From Caballeronia ptereochthonis (GTDB lineage Bacteria > Pseudomonadota > Gammaproteobacteria > Burkholderiales > Burkholderiaceae): a stretch of DNA of 64,000 bases. The notes under the pieces are model-generated. The model did no database searches and was not told the origin of the DNA. It saw only the letters and a program-made list of their open reading frames with translations. Location of the stretch: positions 33,255-97,254 of the forward strand of contig NZ_FCOB02000029.1 in NCBI RefSeq assembly GCF_001545075.1, given 5' to 3'. Positions 28,171-36,254 of the stretch are shown piece by piece; positions within the stretch are counted from its first letter, which is position 1; every line of letters starts with the position of its first letter. A program made the translations under genes and the position numbers.

Positions 28171-28707
28171 ATGGCACGCAACATCGAAATCAAGGCCCGC
28201 GCGCACCAATTCGAGCAATTGCGCGAACGCGCGGCCGCGCTCGCCACCGACGCGCCGCTGGTGTTTCGCCAGCAAGATTTCTTCTACGACGTGCCGACCG
28301 GCCGCCTCAAGCTGCGCCAGTTCGACGACGGCACGCCCTCCGAGCTGATCTTCTACCAGCGCGACGACCGCGACGGTCCGAAGGTTTCCTACTACTCGCG
28401 CAGCCCGGTGACGAACCCTGAAGCGATGCACGCGTTGCTCGCCCAGGCGCTGACGACGCGCGGCATCGTCTCGAAGGAGCGGCATGTGTATCTCGTCGGG
28501 CGCACGCGCATTCATCTCGACCGCGTCGACGGCCTGGGCGATTTCATCGAACTGGAAGTGGTGCTCGGCCAGGACGACGACGAAGCCGGCGGCGAGCGGG
28601 AAGCGCACGACATGTTCGCGCGCCTGGGCGTCGGCGAAGCGGATCTGGTGCCGCTCGCCTATGTGGATCTGCTGAACCCGGCTCAGGAAGCGTCGCCGGC
28701 GAGGTGA
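28171..28707 (+). CDS. CYTH-domain protein (class IV adenylate cyclase / triphosphate-hydrolase fold)
   Basis: This 178-residue protein is a single CYTH triphosphate-tunnel domain. Its N-terminal motif reads ARNIEIKAR: the family hallmark ExExK appears as NxExK, with the first Glu replaced. Charged strands such as RLKLRQFDDG, ELIFYQRDD and DFIELEVVLG line the tunnel. Family members hydrolyse thiamine triphosphate or polyphosphate, or make cAMP; which applies cannot be told. Its 3' end overlaps the convergent Lrp gene by 25 bases. Confidence 0.85.
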   Translation: MARNIEIKARAHQFEQLRERAAALATDAPLVFRQQDFFYDVPTGRLKLRQFDDGTPSELIFYQRDDRDGPKVSYYSRSPVTNPEAMHALLAQALTTRGIVSKERHVYLVGRTRIHLDRVDGLGDFIELEVVLGQDDDEAGGEREAHDMFARLGVGEADLVPLAYVDLLNPAQEASPAR

Positions 28708-29168
28708 GTGAGCGGCAGCGGACCGTTGCGCTTGAACGTCGTGAGCACGATGTTCGAGCGCACACTGTCGACGCCCGGCACGCGCATCAGCTTCTTCATG
28801 ACGAAGCCTGAAAGCGCATTCAGATCCGGCGCGACGATGCGCAGCAGATAATCGGCGTCGCCGACCGTCGCGTGACATTCGAGCACTTCGGGCAGCATCT
28901 CGATCTGCTGCTGAAACTGCTCGATGATCGAATCGCCGTGATGCTTGAGCTTCAGGCTCGTGAACGCCGTTACGCCCAGACCCAGCTTTTCGGGCCGCAA
29001 GACCACCCGATACCCTTCGATCACGCCCGCCGCTTCGAGCCTCTGCAGACGCCGGCCGATCTGCGACGGCGAGAGCGGCACTTGCTCGCCCAATTGCTGA
29101 TGCGTGGCGCGGCCGAAGCGCTGGAGCACGTCGAGCAGGGCGAGGTCGAAATGGTCGAGATCGAGCAT
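28683..29168 (-). CDS. Lrp/AsnC-family transcriptional regulator
   Basis: This 161-residue protein has an N-terminal helix-turn-helix (LDHFDLALLDVLQRFGRATH, then LSPSQIGRRLQRLEAAGVI) and a C-terminal RAM effector-binding domain with GDADYLLRIVAPDL. Family members sense amino acids. Target genes cannot be inferred from position because its neighbour on the right is 250 bases away and the left neighbour is convergent, overlapping by 25 bases. Confidence 0.93.
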   Translation of the reverse strand: MLDLDHFDLALLDVLQRFGRATHQQLGEQVPLSPSQIGRRLQRLEAAGVIEGYRVVLRPEKLGLGVTAFTSLKLKHHGDSIIEQFQQQIEMLPEVLECHATVGDADYLLRIVAPDLNALSGFVMKKLMRVPGVDSVRSNIVLTTFKRNGPLPLTHLAGDAS

Positions 29169-29417
29169 GAGGCGGATACGCGCGGAAACGATGGCAAATG
29201 CGACTTTATCGCATTGCCGCGCGCCTGCTCACATACCCCTTGCGGGAAAGTGCCGTTTCGCGCGCACCTGAACGAATCCTTACTACGGAAAACAAGGTAA
29301 CGTGCGTGTTACGAACGATGACAGTGCCGAAAGCCGCAAATCACGCGCAATCGCGCGAAATCCTGGTATCCGGAAGCATTTGTACAGCAAAAAGAAAGAA
29401 AACAGGCCTTTCAACTT
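29169..29417. other. Non-coding gap upstream of the Lrp gene
   Basis: This 249-base AT-richer stretch should hold the Lrp promoter (minus strand) and the end of the DUF3717 transcript. A small inverted repeat GTAACG...CGTGTTAC near 29300 is visible; I cannot assign a function. Confidence 0.35.
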
Positions 29418-29648
29418 TCAGTCTTGAATGCCATTCTTGAAGCGATCGTAAGCTTTCCAGGCGGCGAGCGCCTCGTCGTCCAGCTCCTCGGGTGGCAGGC
29501 TGGACTGACGCTGTACAATCAGCAGCGCATAGGGCCTGGACAGCGCGCTCGCCTCCTTGCAGAGGGTGAGTTCGTCGCCGCTAGACGGGGAGCGGCCGCG
29601 CCAGTAGTTGATCGCGGCTTCGAGTTCGTTGATCGAGATGACAGCCAT
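29418..29648 (-). CDS. Small DUF3717-type protein
   Basis: This 76-residue soluble protein, starting MAVISINELEAAINYWRGRS, matches the DUF3717 family wording (INELEAAINYWR, SPSSGDELTLC, PYALLIVQR). That family is known almost only from Burkholderia relatives and its function is unknown. The frame stays open far upstream, but conservation starts here; an ATG at 29666 six codons earlier is also possible. It is divergent from the response-regulator gene 202 bases away. Confidence 0.75.
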   Translation of the reverse strand: MAVISINELEAAINYWRGRSPSSGDELTLCKEASALSRPYALLIVQRQSSLPPEELDDEALAAWKAYDRFKNGIQD

Positions 29649-29850
29649 GTCCGGGCAGAAAGACATTCGGTGTACGGCCGCTCGCGGCTTCAGAAACGGT
29701 CGCGCAACGCCGCATGAGAAGTGAGTTTTGAACCGGCTCGAGCCCGCGCCGCTGCGTCGTGCGTGTCGTTTCGTGCGTGTCACCGCGCACGCAACATGCA
29801 ACTGATCGCCCCGCCGGCCTGAGCTCAACCCATTGTACTTGAGCGACTCC

Positions 29851-30537
29851 ATGCGAATCCTTCTGATCGAAGACGACCGCCCCATCGCGCGCGGCATTCA
29901 AAGCAGCCTCGAACAATCCGGCTTCACGGTCGACATGGTGCACGACGGCATCTTCGCCGAGCAGGCGCTCGCGCAGAACCGCCATGAGCTCGTCATTCTC
30001 GATCTGGGCCTGCCTGGCATCGACGGCATGACGCTGCTCTCGCGTTTCCGCCAGGGCAACCGCCACACGCCGGTGATCATTCTCACCGCGCGCGACGAAC
30101 TGCACGATCGCGTGCAGGGCCTGAACAGCGGCGCCGACGATTACATGCTGAAGCCCTTCGAGCCGCAGGAGCTCGAGGCGCGCATCCGCGCGGTCATGCG
30201 CCGCAGCGGCCCGCACGGCGACGTGCCGCGCCCCGAGGTGTCGCTGGGCGGCTTGCGTCTCTCGGGCGTCGATCGCCGTATCTTCAACGACGAGCGTCCG
30301 CTTGAACTCTCGCCGCGCGAGTTCGCCGTGCTGGAAATGCTGCTGCTGCGCCACGGCCGTGTCGTGAGCAAGGCGCAACTGCAGGATCATCTGACGCATT
30401 TCGGCGGCGATCTCGGCGATACGGCCATCGAAGTCTACGTGCATCGCGTGCGCAAGAAGCTCGAAAACACGCGGGTCGAGATCGTGACGGTGCGCGGCTT
30501 CGGCTACCTCCTTCAGGAGATTCGTCAGGCGGCTTGA
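29851..30537 (+). CDS. OmpR-family response regulator
   Basis: This 228-residue regulator has a receiver domain (RILLIEDDRPIARGI, phospho-acceptor Asp in LVILDLGLPGIDGM near residue 51, Lys in YMLKPFEP) and a C-terminal winged-helix DNA-binding domain (ELSPREFAVLEMLLLRHG ... VYVHRVRKKL ... VRGFGYLL). I chose the ATG at 29851 that opens the receiver domain; the frame extends six codons upstream. It is followed after 32 bases by its sensor kinase. It resembles the QseB/TctD group. Confidence 0.93.
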   Translation: MRILLIEDDRPIARGIQSSLEQSGFTVDMVHDGIFAEQALAQNRHELVILDLGLPGIDGMTLLSRFRQGNRHTPVIILTARDELHDRVQGLNSGADDYMLKPFEPQELEARIRAVMRRSGPHGDVPRPEVSLGGLRLSGVDRRIFNDERPLELSPREFAVLEMLLLRHGRVVSKAQLQDHLTHFGGDLGDTAIEVYVHRVRKKLENTRVEIVTVRGFGYLLQEIRQAA

Positions 30538-30569
30538 CGTTTTCGGCTCCGCCGCCGCGATAGACCGCC

Positions 30570-32084
30570 TTGCGATTTCCCACCCGGCGTGCGGGCGACC
30601 AGCGTTTCGCCCGCGAAGACTGGCTCGATCTGGCGCGATCGAAAACCACCGAGACTCCGGCGCCGCCGAGCCTGCGGCGCACGCTGCTGCGCCGCCTCGC
30701 CGCGCCGCTGTCCCTGCTCGCGCTGATGAGCGGCCTCATGGCGTACTGGCTCGCGTGGCAATACACGCAGCACGTCGTGGACCGCTCGCTTGCGGATCTC
30801 GCCACCGCCATCTCCAAGCAGATCCAGCTCGCGGGCGTCGATGCGCCCGTCACCGTTCCACCGCTCGCGCAGGCGATGTTCTCCGACCCTGTCGAGCAGC
30901 TCATCTACCGCATCAGCACGGGCGACGAGGAAATCGCCGGCGAGCCCGATCTTCCGCTGACGGGCACCAGCGTGCGGCGCATCCACTACGCCTACGTTTT
31001 CGAGACGCACTTCCAGGGCGTGAGCGTGCGCGCGGCGCAAGTGCGCGTGCCGCAGCCGCACGGCAATCCGATCGTGGTGGAAGTGGCGCAGCGTGTCGGC
31101 TCGCGCTATCGCATCGCGGTGGAATTCCTGATCGCCATCATGATGCCGCTCGCGTTGCTGCTGCTCGCCGGCTGGGTGATCGTCTGGCGTGTCGTGAATC
31201 AGCAGTTGAACCCGCTCACCGATCTCGCCGACGCGCTCAATCAGCAGACGCACATCTCGCTGGAGCCCGTCGACGAGACCTACGTGCCCGGCGAGATCCG
31301 CCCGCTCACGAGCGCGATGAACGGCCTGCTCGTGCGCCTGCAGACGGCGCTCGACGCGCAGCGCAAGTTCATCGCCGACGCCGCACATCAGCTGCGCACG
31401 CCGTTGACGGCGGTCAAGCTGCACGCGGAGCAGGCGCTCAGTTCGCGGGATCCCGCGAAGGCGGTCGAAGCGGTGAAGGAGCTGCGCGCATCCGCTGACC
31501 GGGCCGTGCGCCTGTCGAATCAGCTGCTCTCGCTCGCGCGCGCCGAACCGGGCGAGCAGGCCGCGCGTTTCTCCGATTTCGATCTGGCCGCGCTCGCCTT
31601 CGAAACCGGCGCGGAATGGGTGCCGCGGGCGCTTGCCGCGCGCGTCGATCTCGGCTTCCAGCGCCTCGACGATCCCGAGAACGAGCATCCGATGATCGTC
31701 CGCGGCAACATCGTGCTTACCCGCGAAGTGCTCGCGAATCTGATCGACAACGCGCTCAAGTACATTCCGCCGTTTCGCGTGGAAGGCGCGCGCATCACGG
31801 TGACCGTCACCGAATGGCGCGATGCGGATGGCCGCCGCTTCGGCGAAGTCGTCGTGGAGGACAACGGGCCGGGCGTGCCGCACGATCAGCAGCCGGATCT
31901 CTTCAAGCGCTTTTTCCGCGGCGACGGACAAAGCGTGGAAGGCGGCGCGGGCCTGGGGCTCGCGATCGTCCACGACATCGTGGTGCTGCACGGCGGCACC
32001 GTGCATTACGAGGATGCACCCGAAGGCGGCGCGCGCTTCATCGTGCGCATGCCGCTCAAGGAAGAGAAGCCGGACGACAAATGA
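30570..32084 (+). CDS. Sensor histidine kinase (TctE/QseC-like)
   Basis: This 504-residue inner-membrane kinase has a membrane helix near residues 45-65, a periplasmic 2CSK_N-like sensor region to about 185, and a second helix (MPLALLLLAGWVIVW). A HAMP-like linker, the phospho-acceptor His in DAAHQLRTPLTAVKLHAEQ, the N-box NLIDNALKYIP and G boxes (DNGPGVP, GAGLGLAIV) follow. The start appears to be TTG at 30570; no ATG occurs before the first helix. Paired with the response regulator upstream; tricarboxylate or metal signals are possible from family resemblance only. Confidence 0.92.
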   Translation: MRFPTRRAGDQRFAREDWLDLARSKTTETPAPPSLRRTLLRRLAAPLSLLALMSGLMAYWLAWQYTQHVVDRSLADLATAISKQIQLAGVDAPVTVPPLAQAMFSDPVEQLIYRISTGDEEIAGEPDLPLTGTSVRRIHYAYVFETHFQGVSVRAAQVRVPQPHGNPIVVEVAQRVGSRYRIAVEFLIAIMMPLALLLLAGWVIVWRVVNQQLNPLTDLADALNQQTHISLEPVDETYVPGEIRPLTSAMNGLLVRLQTALDAQRKFIADAAHQLRTPLTAVKLHAEQALSSRDPAKAVEAVKELRASADRAVRLSNQLLSLARAEPGEQAARFSDFDLAALAFETGAEWVPRALAARVDLGFQRLDDPENEHPMIVRGNIVLTREVLANLIDNALKYIPPFRVEGARITVTVTEWRDADGRRFGEVVVEDNGPGVPHDQQPDLFKRFFRGDGQSVEGGAGLGLAIVHDIVVLHGGTVHYEDAPEGGARFIVRMPLKEEKPDDK

Positions 32085-32085
32085 A

Positions 32086-32111
32086 AAAGAGCCGCGGGAC
32101 TACCGTGGCTC
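32086..32111 (-). terminator. Terminator hairpin between the kinase and SET genes
   Basis: A 9-bp stem (32089-32097 with 32103-32111, one G-T pair) is followed by T4 on the minus strand, so it suits the SET-domain transcript ending at 32137. On the plus strand it is the first hairpin after the kinase stop, so it may work both ways. Confidence 0.5.
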
Positions 32112-32136
32112 CTTCGAATCGCCGCGTGCGCGCGGC

Positions 32137-32595
32137 TTACTTCTTCTTGTTCTTCACGGCGAGCATCGTGCCGCGGCACTTCTTCGCGCCGCAACGGCAC
32201 TCATATTCCTTCCTGAGCTTCTTCGTGATGCGACCGTCGATCACGAGACCGTAGTCGTAGTTCAGCTCCTCATCCGGCTCGATATCGCGCAGCGCGTGAA
32301 TGAACACGCGGCCTTCGACTTCCTCCGCTTCGCAGTTCGGCGCGCACGAGTGATTGATGTACTTCGCACTGTTGCCGTCGATCTTGCCGTCGATTACACG
32401 GCCGTCGTCGAGCGCGAAGTAGAACGTGTGATTGGGCTCGTCGGGATTGTGCGGATGGCGGCGCAGCGCTTCCTTCCACGAAATGCGCTCGCCCTTGTAT
32501 TCCATCACCTGCTCGCCCGCGGCGATCCGCTTCGCGGCAAACACGCCCTTGCCGTGCACGCCGGAGCGGCGAACGGTGACCCTGCGTGAACTCAT
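32137..32595 (-). CDS. Bacterial SET-domain protein (putative lysine methyltransferase)
   Basis: This 152-residue protein consists of a SET domain. It contains the N-terminal strand GVHGKGVFAAKRIAAGEQVM, the SAM/active-site motif YINHSCAPNCEA near residue 90, DEELNYDYG, and a post-SET cysteine cluster CRCGAKKCRG that would bind zinc with the upstream Cys. Eukaryotic relatives methylate histone lysines; the bacterial target is unknown. The ATG at 32595 is chosen since similarity starts at SSRRVTVRRSGVHGKG; the frame is open to 32715. Confidence 0.87.
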   Translation of the reverse strand: MSSRRVTVRRSGVHGKGVFAAKRIAAGEQVMEYKGERISWKEALRRHPHNPDEPNHTFYFALDDGRVIDGKIDGNSAKYINHSCAPNCEAEEVEGRVFIHALRDIEPDEELNYDYGLVIDGRITKKLRKEYECRCGAKKCRGTMLAVKNKKK

Positions 32596-32652
32596 CGACT
32601 GAATCCTTAAATAACGCTTCGCTCCCGCGCGATCGGGATGAACATCGGGATG

Positions 32653-32687
32653 AAAAAAAAACGCGGTGGCCTCGGAGGCGCCGCGTT
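32653..32687 (-). terminator. Terminator of the OYE-family gene
   Basis: The stem AACGCGG/CCGCGTT (32660-32666 with 32681-32687), with inner pairing GCCTC/GAGGC, is followed by eight T residues on the minus strand. It lies about 90 bases beyond the stop of the oxidoreductase at 32777. Confidence 0.75.
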
Positions 32688-32776
32688 CGCTCGGTTGAAC
32701 GCTCGCGCTCAACACACCGGTATCCTACACTCCCGGCGCGCGAATGCTCAACCGTCTCGACGATGCTCGATACTTT

Positions 32777-33889
32777 TCAACGTTGCCCGATGGTGATCTC
32801 GCCGAAGAGGTTCTTCAGTTCGCGCGGCTGCGAGCGCCAGTACTGCGGCGGCGCCGTGACGGTCGCGCCGAGCTCGGCCGCCGCGTGCCATGGCCAGCGC
32901 GGATCGTAGAGCATGGCGCGCGCGATCGCGACGAAATCCGCCTTGCCGCTCGCGACGATCTCTTCCGCTTCCGCAGGCTCGGTGATCAGCCCGACCGCGA
33001 CGGTGTTCACGCCCGTCGCTTCCTTCACGGCCTGTGCAAACGGCACCTGATAGCCCGACGCGAGCGGAATCTTCTGCAACGGCGAAACGCCGCCCGACGA
33101 CACGTCAATCCAGTCGACGCCGCGCTTCTTCAGCTCCGCCGCGAAGGCGATCGTGTCCTCGATGCCCCAGCCGCCTTCGACCCAGTCCGTCGCGGAAACG
33201 CGCACGCCGACCGGCTTGTCGGCGGGAAACGCGGCGCGCACGGCGTCGAAGATTTCGAGCGGATAGCGCATGCGGTTCTCGAGCGAGCCGCCGTATTCGT
33301 CGGTGCGCCGATTGGCGAGCGGCGAGAGGAACTGATGCAGCAGATAGCCGTGCGCGCAGTGAATTTCGATGCCGTCGATGCCGAGCCGCGCCGCGCGCTT
33401 CGCCGCCGCGACGAACGCTTCCTTCACGCGGATGAGACCGGCGGTATCGAGCGCGAGCGGCGGCGTTTCGTCCGGCTTGTGAGGAACGGCCGATGGCGCA
33501 AAGGTCATCCATCCTCCATCGGCGACGGAGATCAGCTGTCCGCCTTCCCACGGCTTGCGGCTCGATGCCTTGCGGCCCGCGTGCGCCAGCTGCATCGTCA
33601 CGGCGATCTTCGAATACTGGCGAATCGCGGCGAGCACCGGACGCAGCGCGGCTTCGGTCGCGTCATCCCACAGGCCGAGATCGCCGGGCGTGATGCGTCC
33701 GTCCGGCTCGACGGCCGTCGCTTCGATGAACAGCATGGCCGCGCCCGACAACGCGAGCTGGCCCAGATGGATCATGTGCCATGCCGTGGCCTCGCCGCGC
33801 TCGGCGGAGTACTGGCACATCGGCGAGATGAAAATGCGATTCGGCAGCTGAAGACTGCGCAGGGTGGCGGGGGTGAACAGCGCGCTCAT
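32777..33889 (-). CDS. NADH:flavin oxidoreductase, Old Yellow Enzyme family (YqjM/NamA-like)
   Basis: This 370-residue FMN-binding TIM barrel reduces activated C=C bonds using NAD(P)H. It shows the YqjM-type N-terminus FISPMCQYSA, MQLAHAGRKA, the barrel motif GIEIHCAHGYLLHQFLSPLA, NRRTDEYGGSLENR and the C-terminal phosphate-binding GLITEPAEAEEI. The Cys in SPMCQYS is the redox-tuning residue of the thermophilic/YqjM class. It stands alone between two terminator-like regions; physiological substrate unknown. Confidence 0.93.
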   Translation of the reverse strand: MSALFTPATLRSLQLPNRIFISPMCQYSAERGEATAWHMIHLGQLALSGAAMLFIEATAVEPDGRITPGDLGLWDDATEAALRPVLAAIRQYSKIAVTMQLAHAGRKASSRKPWEGGQLISVADGGWMTFAPSAVPHKPDETPPLALDTAGLIRVKEAFVAAAKRAARLGIDGIEIHCAHGYLLHQFLSPLANRRTDEYGGSLENRMRYPLEIFDAVRAAFPADKPVGVRVSATDWVEGGWGIEDTIAFAAELKKRGVDWIDVSSGGVSPLQKIPLASGYQVPFAQAVKEATGVNTVAVGLITEPAEAEEIVASGKADFVAIARAMLYDPRWPWHAAAELGATVTAPPQYWRSQPRELKNLFGEITIGQR

Positions 33890-34006
33890 GTCGGGGACTC
33901 GTCGCTAGAAAAGGTGCGATCGAGAATAGCACCGGGCTTTTTTCCATGCACGAACGTCGTCCGCCCACGCGCAGGCGCGCCGCCCGATGGCTCATATCAT
34001 CACACG

Positions 34007-34729
34007 TCAGCGCTCGCCGGATGCGAAACGGTCGAGCCATTCTCCGAACATCGCGCGGGCAGCACGTTCGAGACCGGCGCCGTGCCGTGCGGTCTCCTCG
34101 CGCAGCTTCGCGACGGTCGTGCCGCTTCTCGCGATATCGCCGGGATAAGTCACGAGCCAGCTCTCGAAGCGGTCCGCGAGCACTTCAGGATGACATTGCA
34201 GCGCGAGCACGTGCTCGCCCCATGCAAACGCCTGATGCGCGCACTTCTCCGTCGATGCGAGCAGCGTCGCGCCGGCGGGCAGATCGAAGGTATCCCCGTG
34301 CCAATGGAAAACGGGAACGGGTTTGCCGTCGGCCTCGAGATGGCGCAGCGCGGATGCGCGCCCGGCTTCGGTCAGCGTGAGAGGCGACCAGCCGAGCTCG
34401 GGCGCGCCGGACGGATACACCCGCGCGCCGAGCGCCCGCGCGATCAGCTGCGAGCCGAGACAGATGCCGATGGTCGGCAAGCCCGCCGCGATGCGTCTCT
34501 CGAGCATGGAAAGCAGCGGCGCGATGTGCGGGTAGTCCGCGTCCTCGTACGCGCCGATCGGCCCGCCGAGCACGACGAGCAAGGAAGGATCAAGCGGATT
34601 GGGCGCATCGATGCGGCCGCGCCCGACGTCCAGATAGCGCACCAGGTGGCCACGGTCGCCGAGTACGTGTTCGAGGCTGCCCAGATCTTCGAAATAGACG
34701 TGGCGAATCGCCAGGACTTCATGTTTCAT
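34007..34729 (-). CDS. Class I glutamine amidotransferase-like protein
   Basis: This 240-residue protein has the GATase1 fold, with the nucleophile Cys in GICLGSQLIARALG near residue 90 and the His-Glu pair in LQCHPEVLADRFESW near residue 180. No synthetase domain is attached and no obvious partner gene is nearby. Many such stand-alone proteins are annotated as GMP synthase-like; gamma-glutamyl hydrolysis is an alternative. It lies 150 bases downstream of the MarR gene on the same strand. Confidence 0.88.
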   Translation of the reverse strand: MKHEVLAIRHVYFEDLGSLEHVLGDRGHLVRYLDVGRGRIDAPNPLDPSLLVVLGGPIGAYEDADYPHIAPLLSMLERRIAAGLPTIGICLGSQLIARALGARVYPSGAPELGWSPLTLTEAGRASALRHLEADGKPVPVFHWHGDTFDLPAGATLLASTEKCAHQAFAWGEHVLALQCHPEVLADRFESWLVTYPGDIARSGTTVAKLREETARHGAGLERAARAMFGEWLDRFASGER

Positions 34730-34782
34730 CGGCGGCTTCCGTAGGTCGACTGCGCGTGGCTCGGGACGAAGTAGTGACGAGC

Positions 34783-34803
34783 CGCGCCTCGCGGCGAGGC
34801 GCG
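34783..34803. other. Perfect hairpin between the MarR and amidotransferase genes
   Basis: A 9-bp perfect stem (CGCGCCTCG/CGAGGCGCG) has a 3-base loop and no T-run. It could weaken read-through or protect the upstream message; no firm role. Confidence 0.35.
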
Positions 34804-34879
34804 ACGGGCACAGTCTAACCGACTCGCCGCGGCCTCACAGCGCCAATGCCACCGGATGACGTCTCCTCCCGGTCCGGAA

Positions 34880-35524
34880 TCAGGCGACCTGAGCGAAGAC
34901 CTTCCAGCTCTTCTTCTGCGTGGCGACGTCGGCTTCTTCGTATACCGAACAGTCGAGACGCAGATCGGTGTCCGCCATGTCGATCTGCAGAAGCGCGCAG
35001 TGATGCGGCGTCTTCTTCGGATTCTTGCTGGCTTCGAAGTGCGAGCAGGAGAGGCACATGCGGTGCGCCGGAATCTGCTGCTGCGTCTCGAGCTGACGGA
35101 TCGTCTTGAGCAGCGTGCGATAGAACGCCGACTGCTCGTCCTCGCGCAGCGTGCCGACGGCCTTCGCGAGGAAGTCCGGCCATTGCAGCGCCTTCTTCGC
35201 CGCCGTGCGGCCGCGCGCGGTCAGACGCACCGCGAGCGCCCGGCCGTCGTCGATCGCGCGACGCTTCTCGACGAGACCCTTGCCTTCGAGCGTGCTCACC
35301 GCGTCGCTCGTCGTGGCAGCGGTCAGCGCCGTTTCACGCGCGATCTCGCCGAGGCGCATCGGCCCCTTGCGCTGCATCAGCAGAACGAGAATTTCACCCT
35401 GGGTCGGCGTGAGCCCCGCACCTTCCGCCCATTCCCATGCCTGGCTGCGCATCGCCGTGCTCAGCCGCAGCAGGCCGTGGGTCACCCGCCCCGTGGCCTG
35501 CTCTCCGTAAACGCCTTCACTCAT
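34880..35524 (-). CDS. MarR-family regulator with a C-terminal cysteine cluster
   Basis: This 214-residue protein has a MarR winged helix (GEILVLLMQRKGPMRLGEIA, with the recognition region TAATTSDAVSTLEGKGLVEK and wing DDGRALAVRLTARG). A 55-residue tail follows with CLSC, HHC and a later DC (Cys at about residues 156, 159, 175 and 190). Four Cys plus His is enough for a zinc or iron-sulfur site, so it may sense redox or metal. The start at 35524 is taken as the first residue of the conserved domain; the frame stays open upstream. Target genes unknown. Confidence 0.85.
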   Translation of the reverse strand: MSEGVYGEQATGRVTHGLLRLSTAMRSQAWEWAEGAGLTPTQGEILVLLMQRKGPMRLGEIARETALTAATTSDAVSTLEGKGLVEKRRAIDDGRALAVRLTARGRTAAKKALQWPDFLAKAVGTLREDEQSAFYRTLLKTIRQLETQQQIPAHRMCLSCSHFEASKNPKKTPHHCALLQIDMADTDLRLDCSVYEEADVATQKKSWKVFAQVA

Positions 35525-35835
35525 AGTCTTTCGCTTGTTGTTCCGCTTATGTGTTTTGACGGCACGTTCGCGCAGACCGCCGCGAACACCTCGTTCGAAA
35601 CGCCGCCGCAGAAAGTACTGCGAACCCCTTGCGGACTGCCCTTCGTTCTCGGTCCCCGCCGTCTCAAAATTCAGGCGTGCCAAGCCATATGGCGGTACCT
35701 GAATGGGGACATTGCAACCCTCTTCGTTATGCGCCCTCTTATGTTGCAGCTCCGTGGCGCTGTGCTTCTGCCGACTATAACCCGATGCCAGCAAAGTCGT
35801 CATTCTAAGCGACATAGAACAAACGTACACCTTAA

Positions 35836-36068
35836 TTATCCACGCAGAACTGTGGATAACCCGTGGAAAAACGTCGTCTTTGTTTGTGAGCGAATTCTTG
35901 ATAACCCGACTCGCTCATCGGGCGCCTTTGCGTTGCCAAAAGTTGCACGCTTCGACGCACGCGCAGCGCGCAGGGTTATCGTTTGCCTAATGCATTGACT
36001 TTGCGCCGCTTTTCCATGTTTTCCACAGCGGGTGCCGCACATTGTTAACTACTATTACGTAGGTATAC
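35836..36068. other. DnaA-box cluster, left copy of a duplicated origin-like module
   Basis: Four 9-mers fit or nearly fit the DnaA box TTWTNCACA: TTATCCACG (35836-35844), TGTGGATAA (35851-35859, perfect on minus), CGTGGAAAA (35862-35870, one mismatch) and TTTTCCACA (36019-36027). An AT-rich piece with GTTAAC (about 36044-36049) adjoins. The 55 bases 36014-36068, read on minus, align without gaps to 39192-39246 at about 75% identity by eye. It lies in the 730-base gap between the MarR and ybdK genes, with no gene inside. Confidence 0.6.
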
Positions 36069-36177
36069 GGACTTGTTGAAGTAAACCTTAGAGGCACCGA
36101 ATCGGTTCCTCTTCAAACCTTGGCGCGTGCCCCTCTATTCCCGCTGCTCTTCATGCACGCGTTTCATACGGAACAAA

Positions 36178-36215
36178 GAAAAAAGGCCACTTCGATTCTC
36201 ATCAAAGCAGCCTTT
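36178..36215 (-). terminator. Terminator of ybdK
   Basis: An imperfect hairpin (outer AAAGGC/GCCTTT at 36182-36187 and 36210-36215, inner CTT..GAT/ATC..AAG) is followed on the minus strand by a T-rich tail. It is 40 bases beyond the ybdK stop. Confidence 0.6.
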
Positions 36216-36254
36216 CGCCTTAGTTGGACGCCAATTGGCGGCGTGAGCGCAGCG

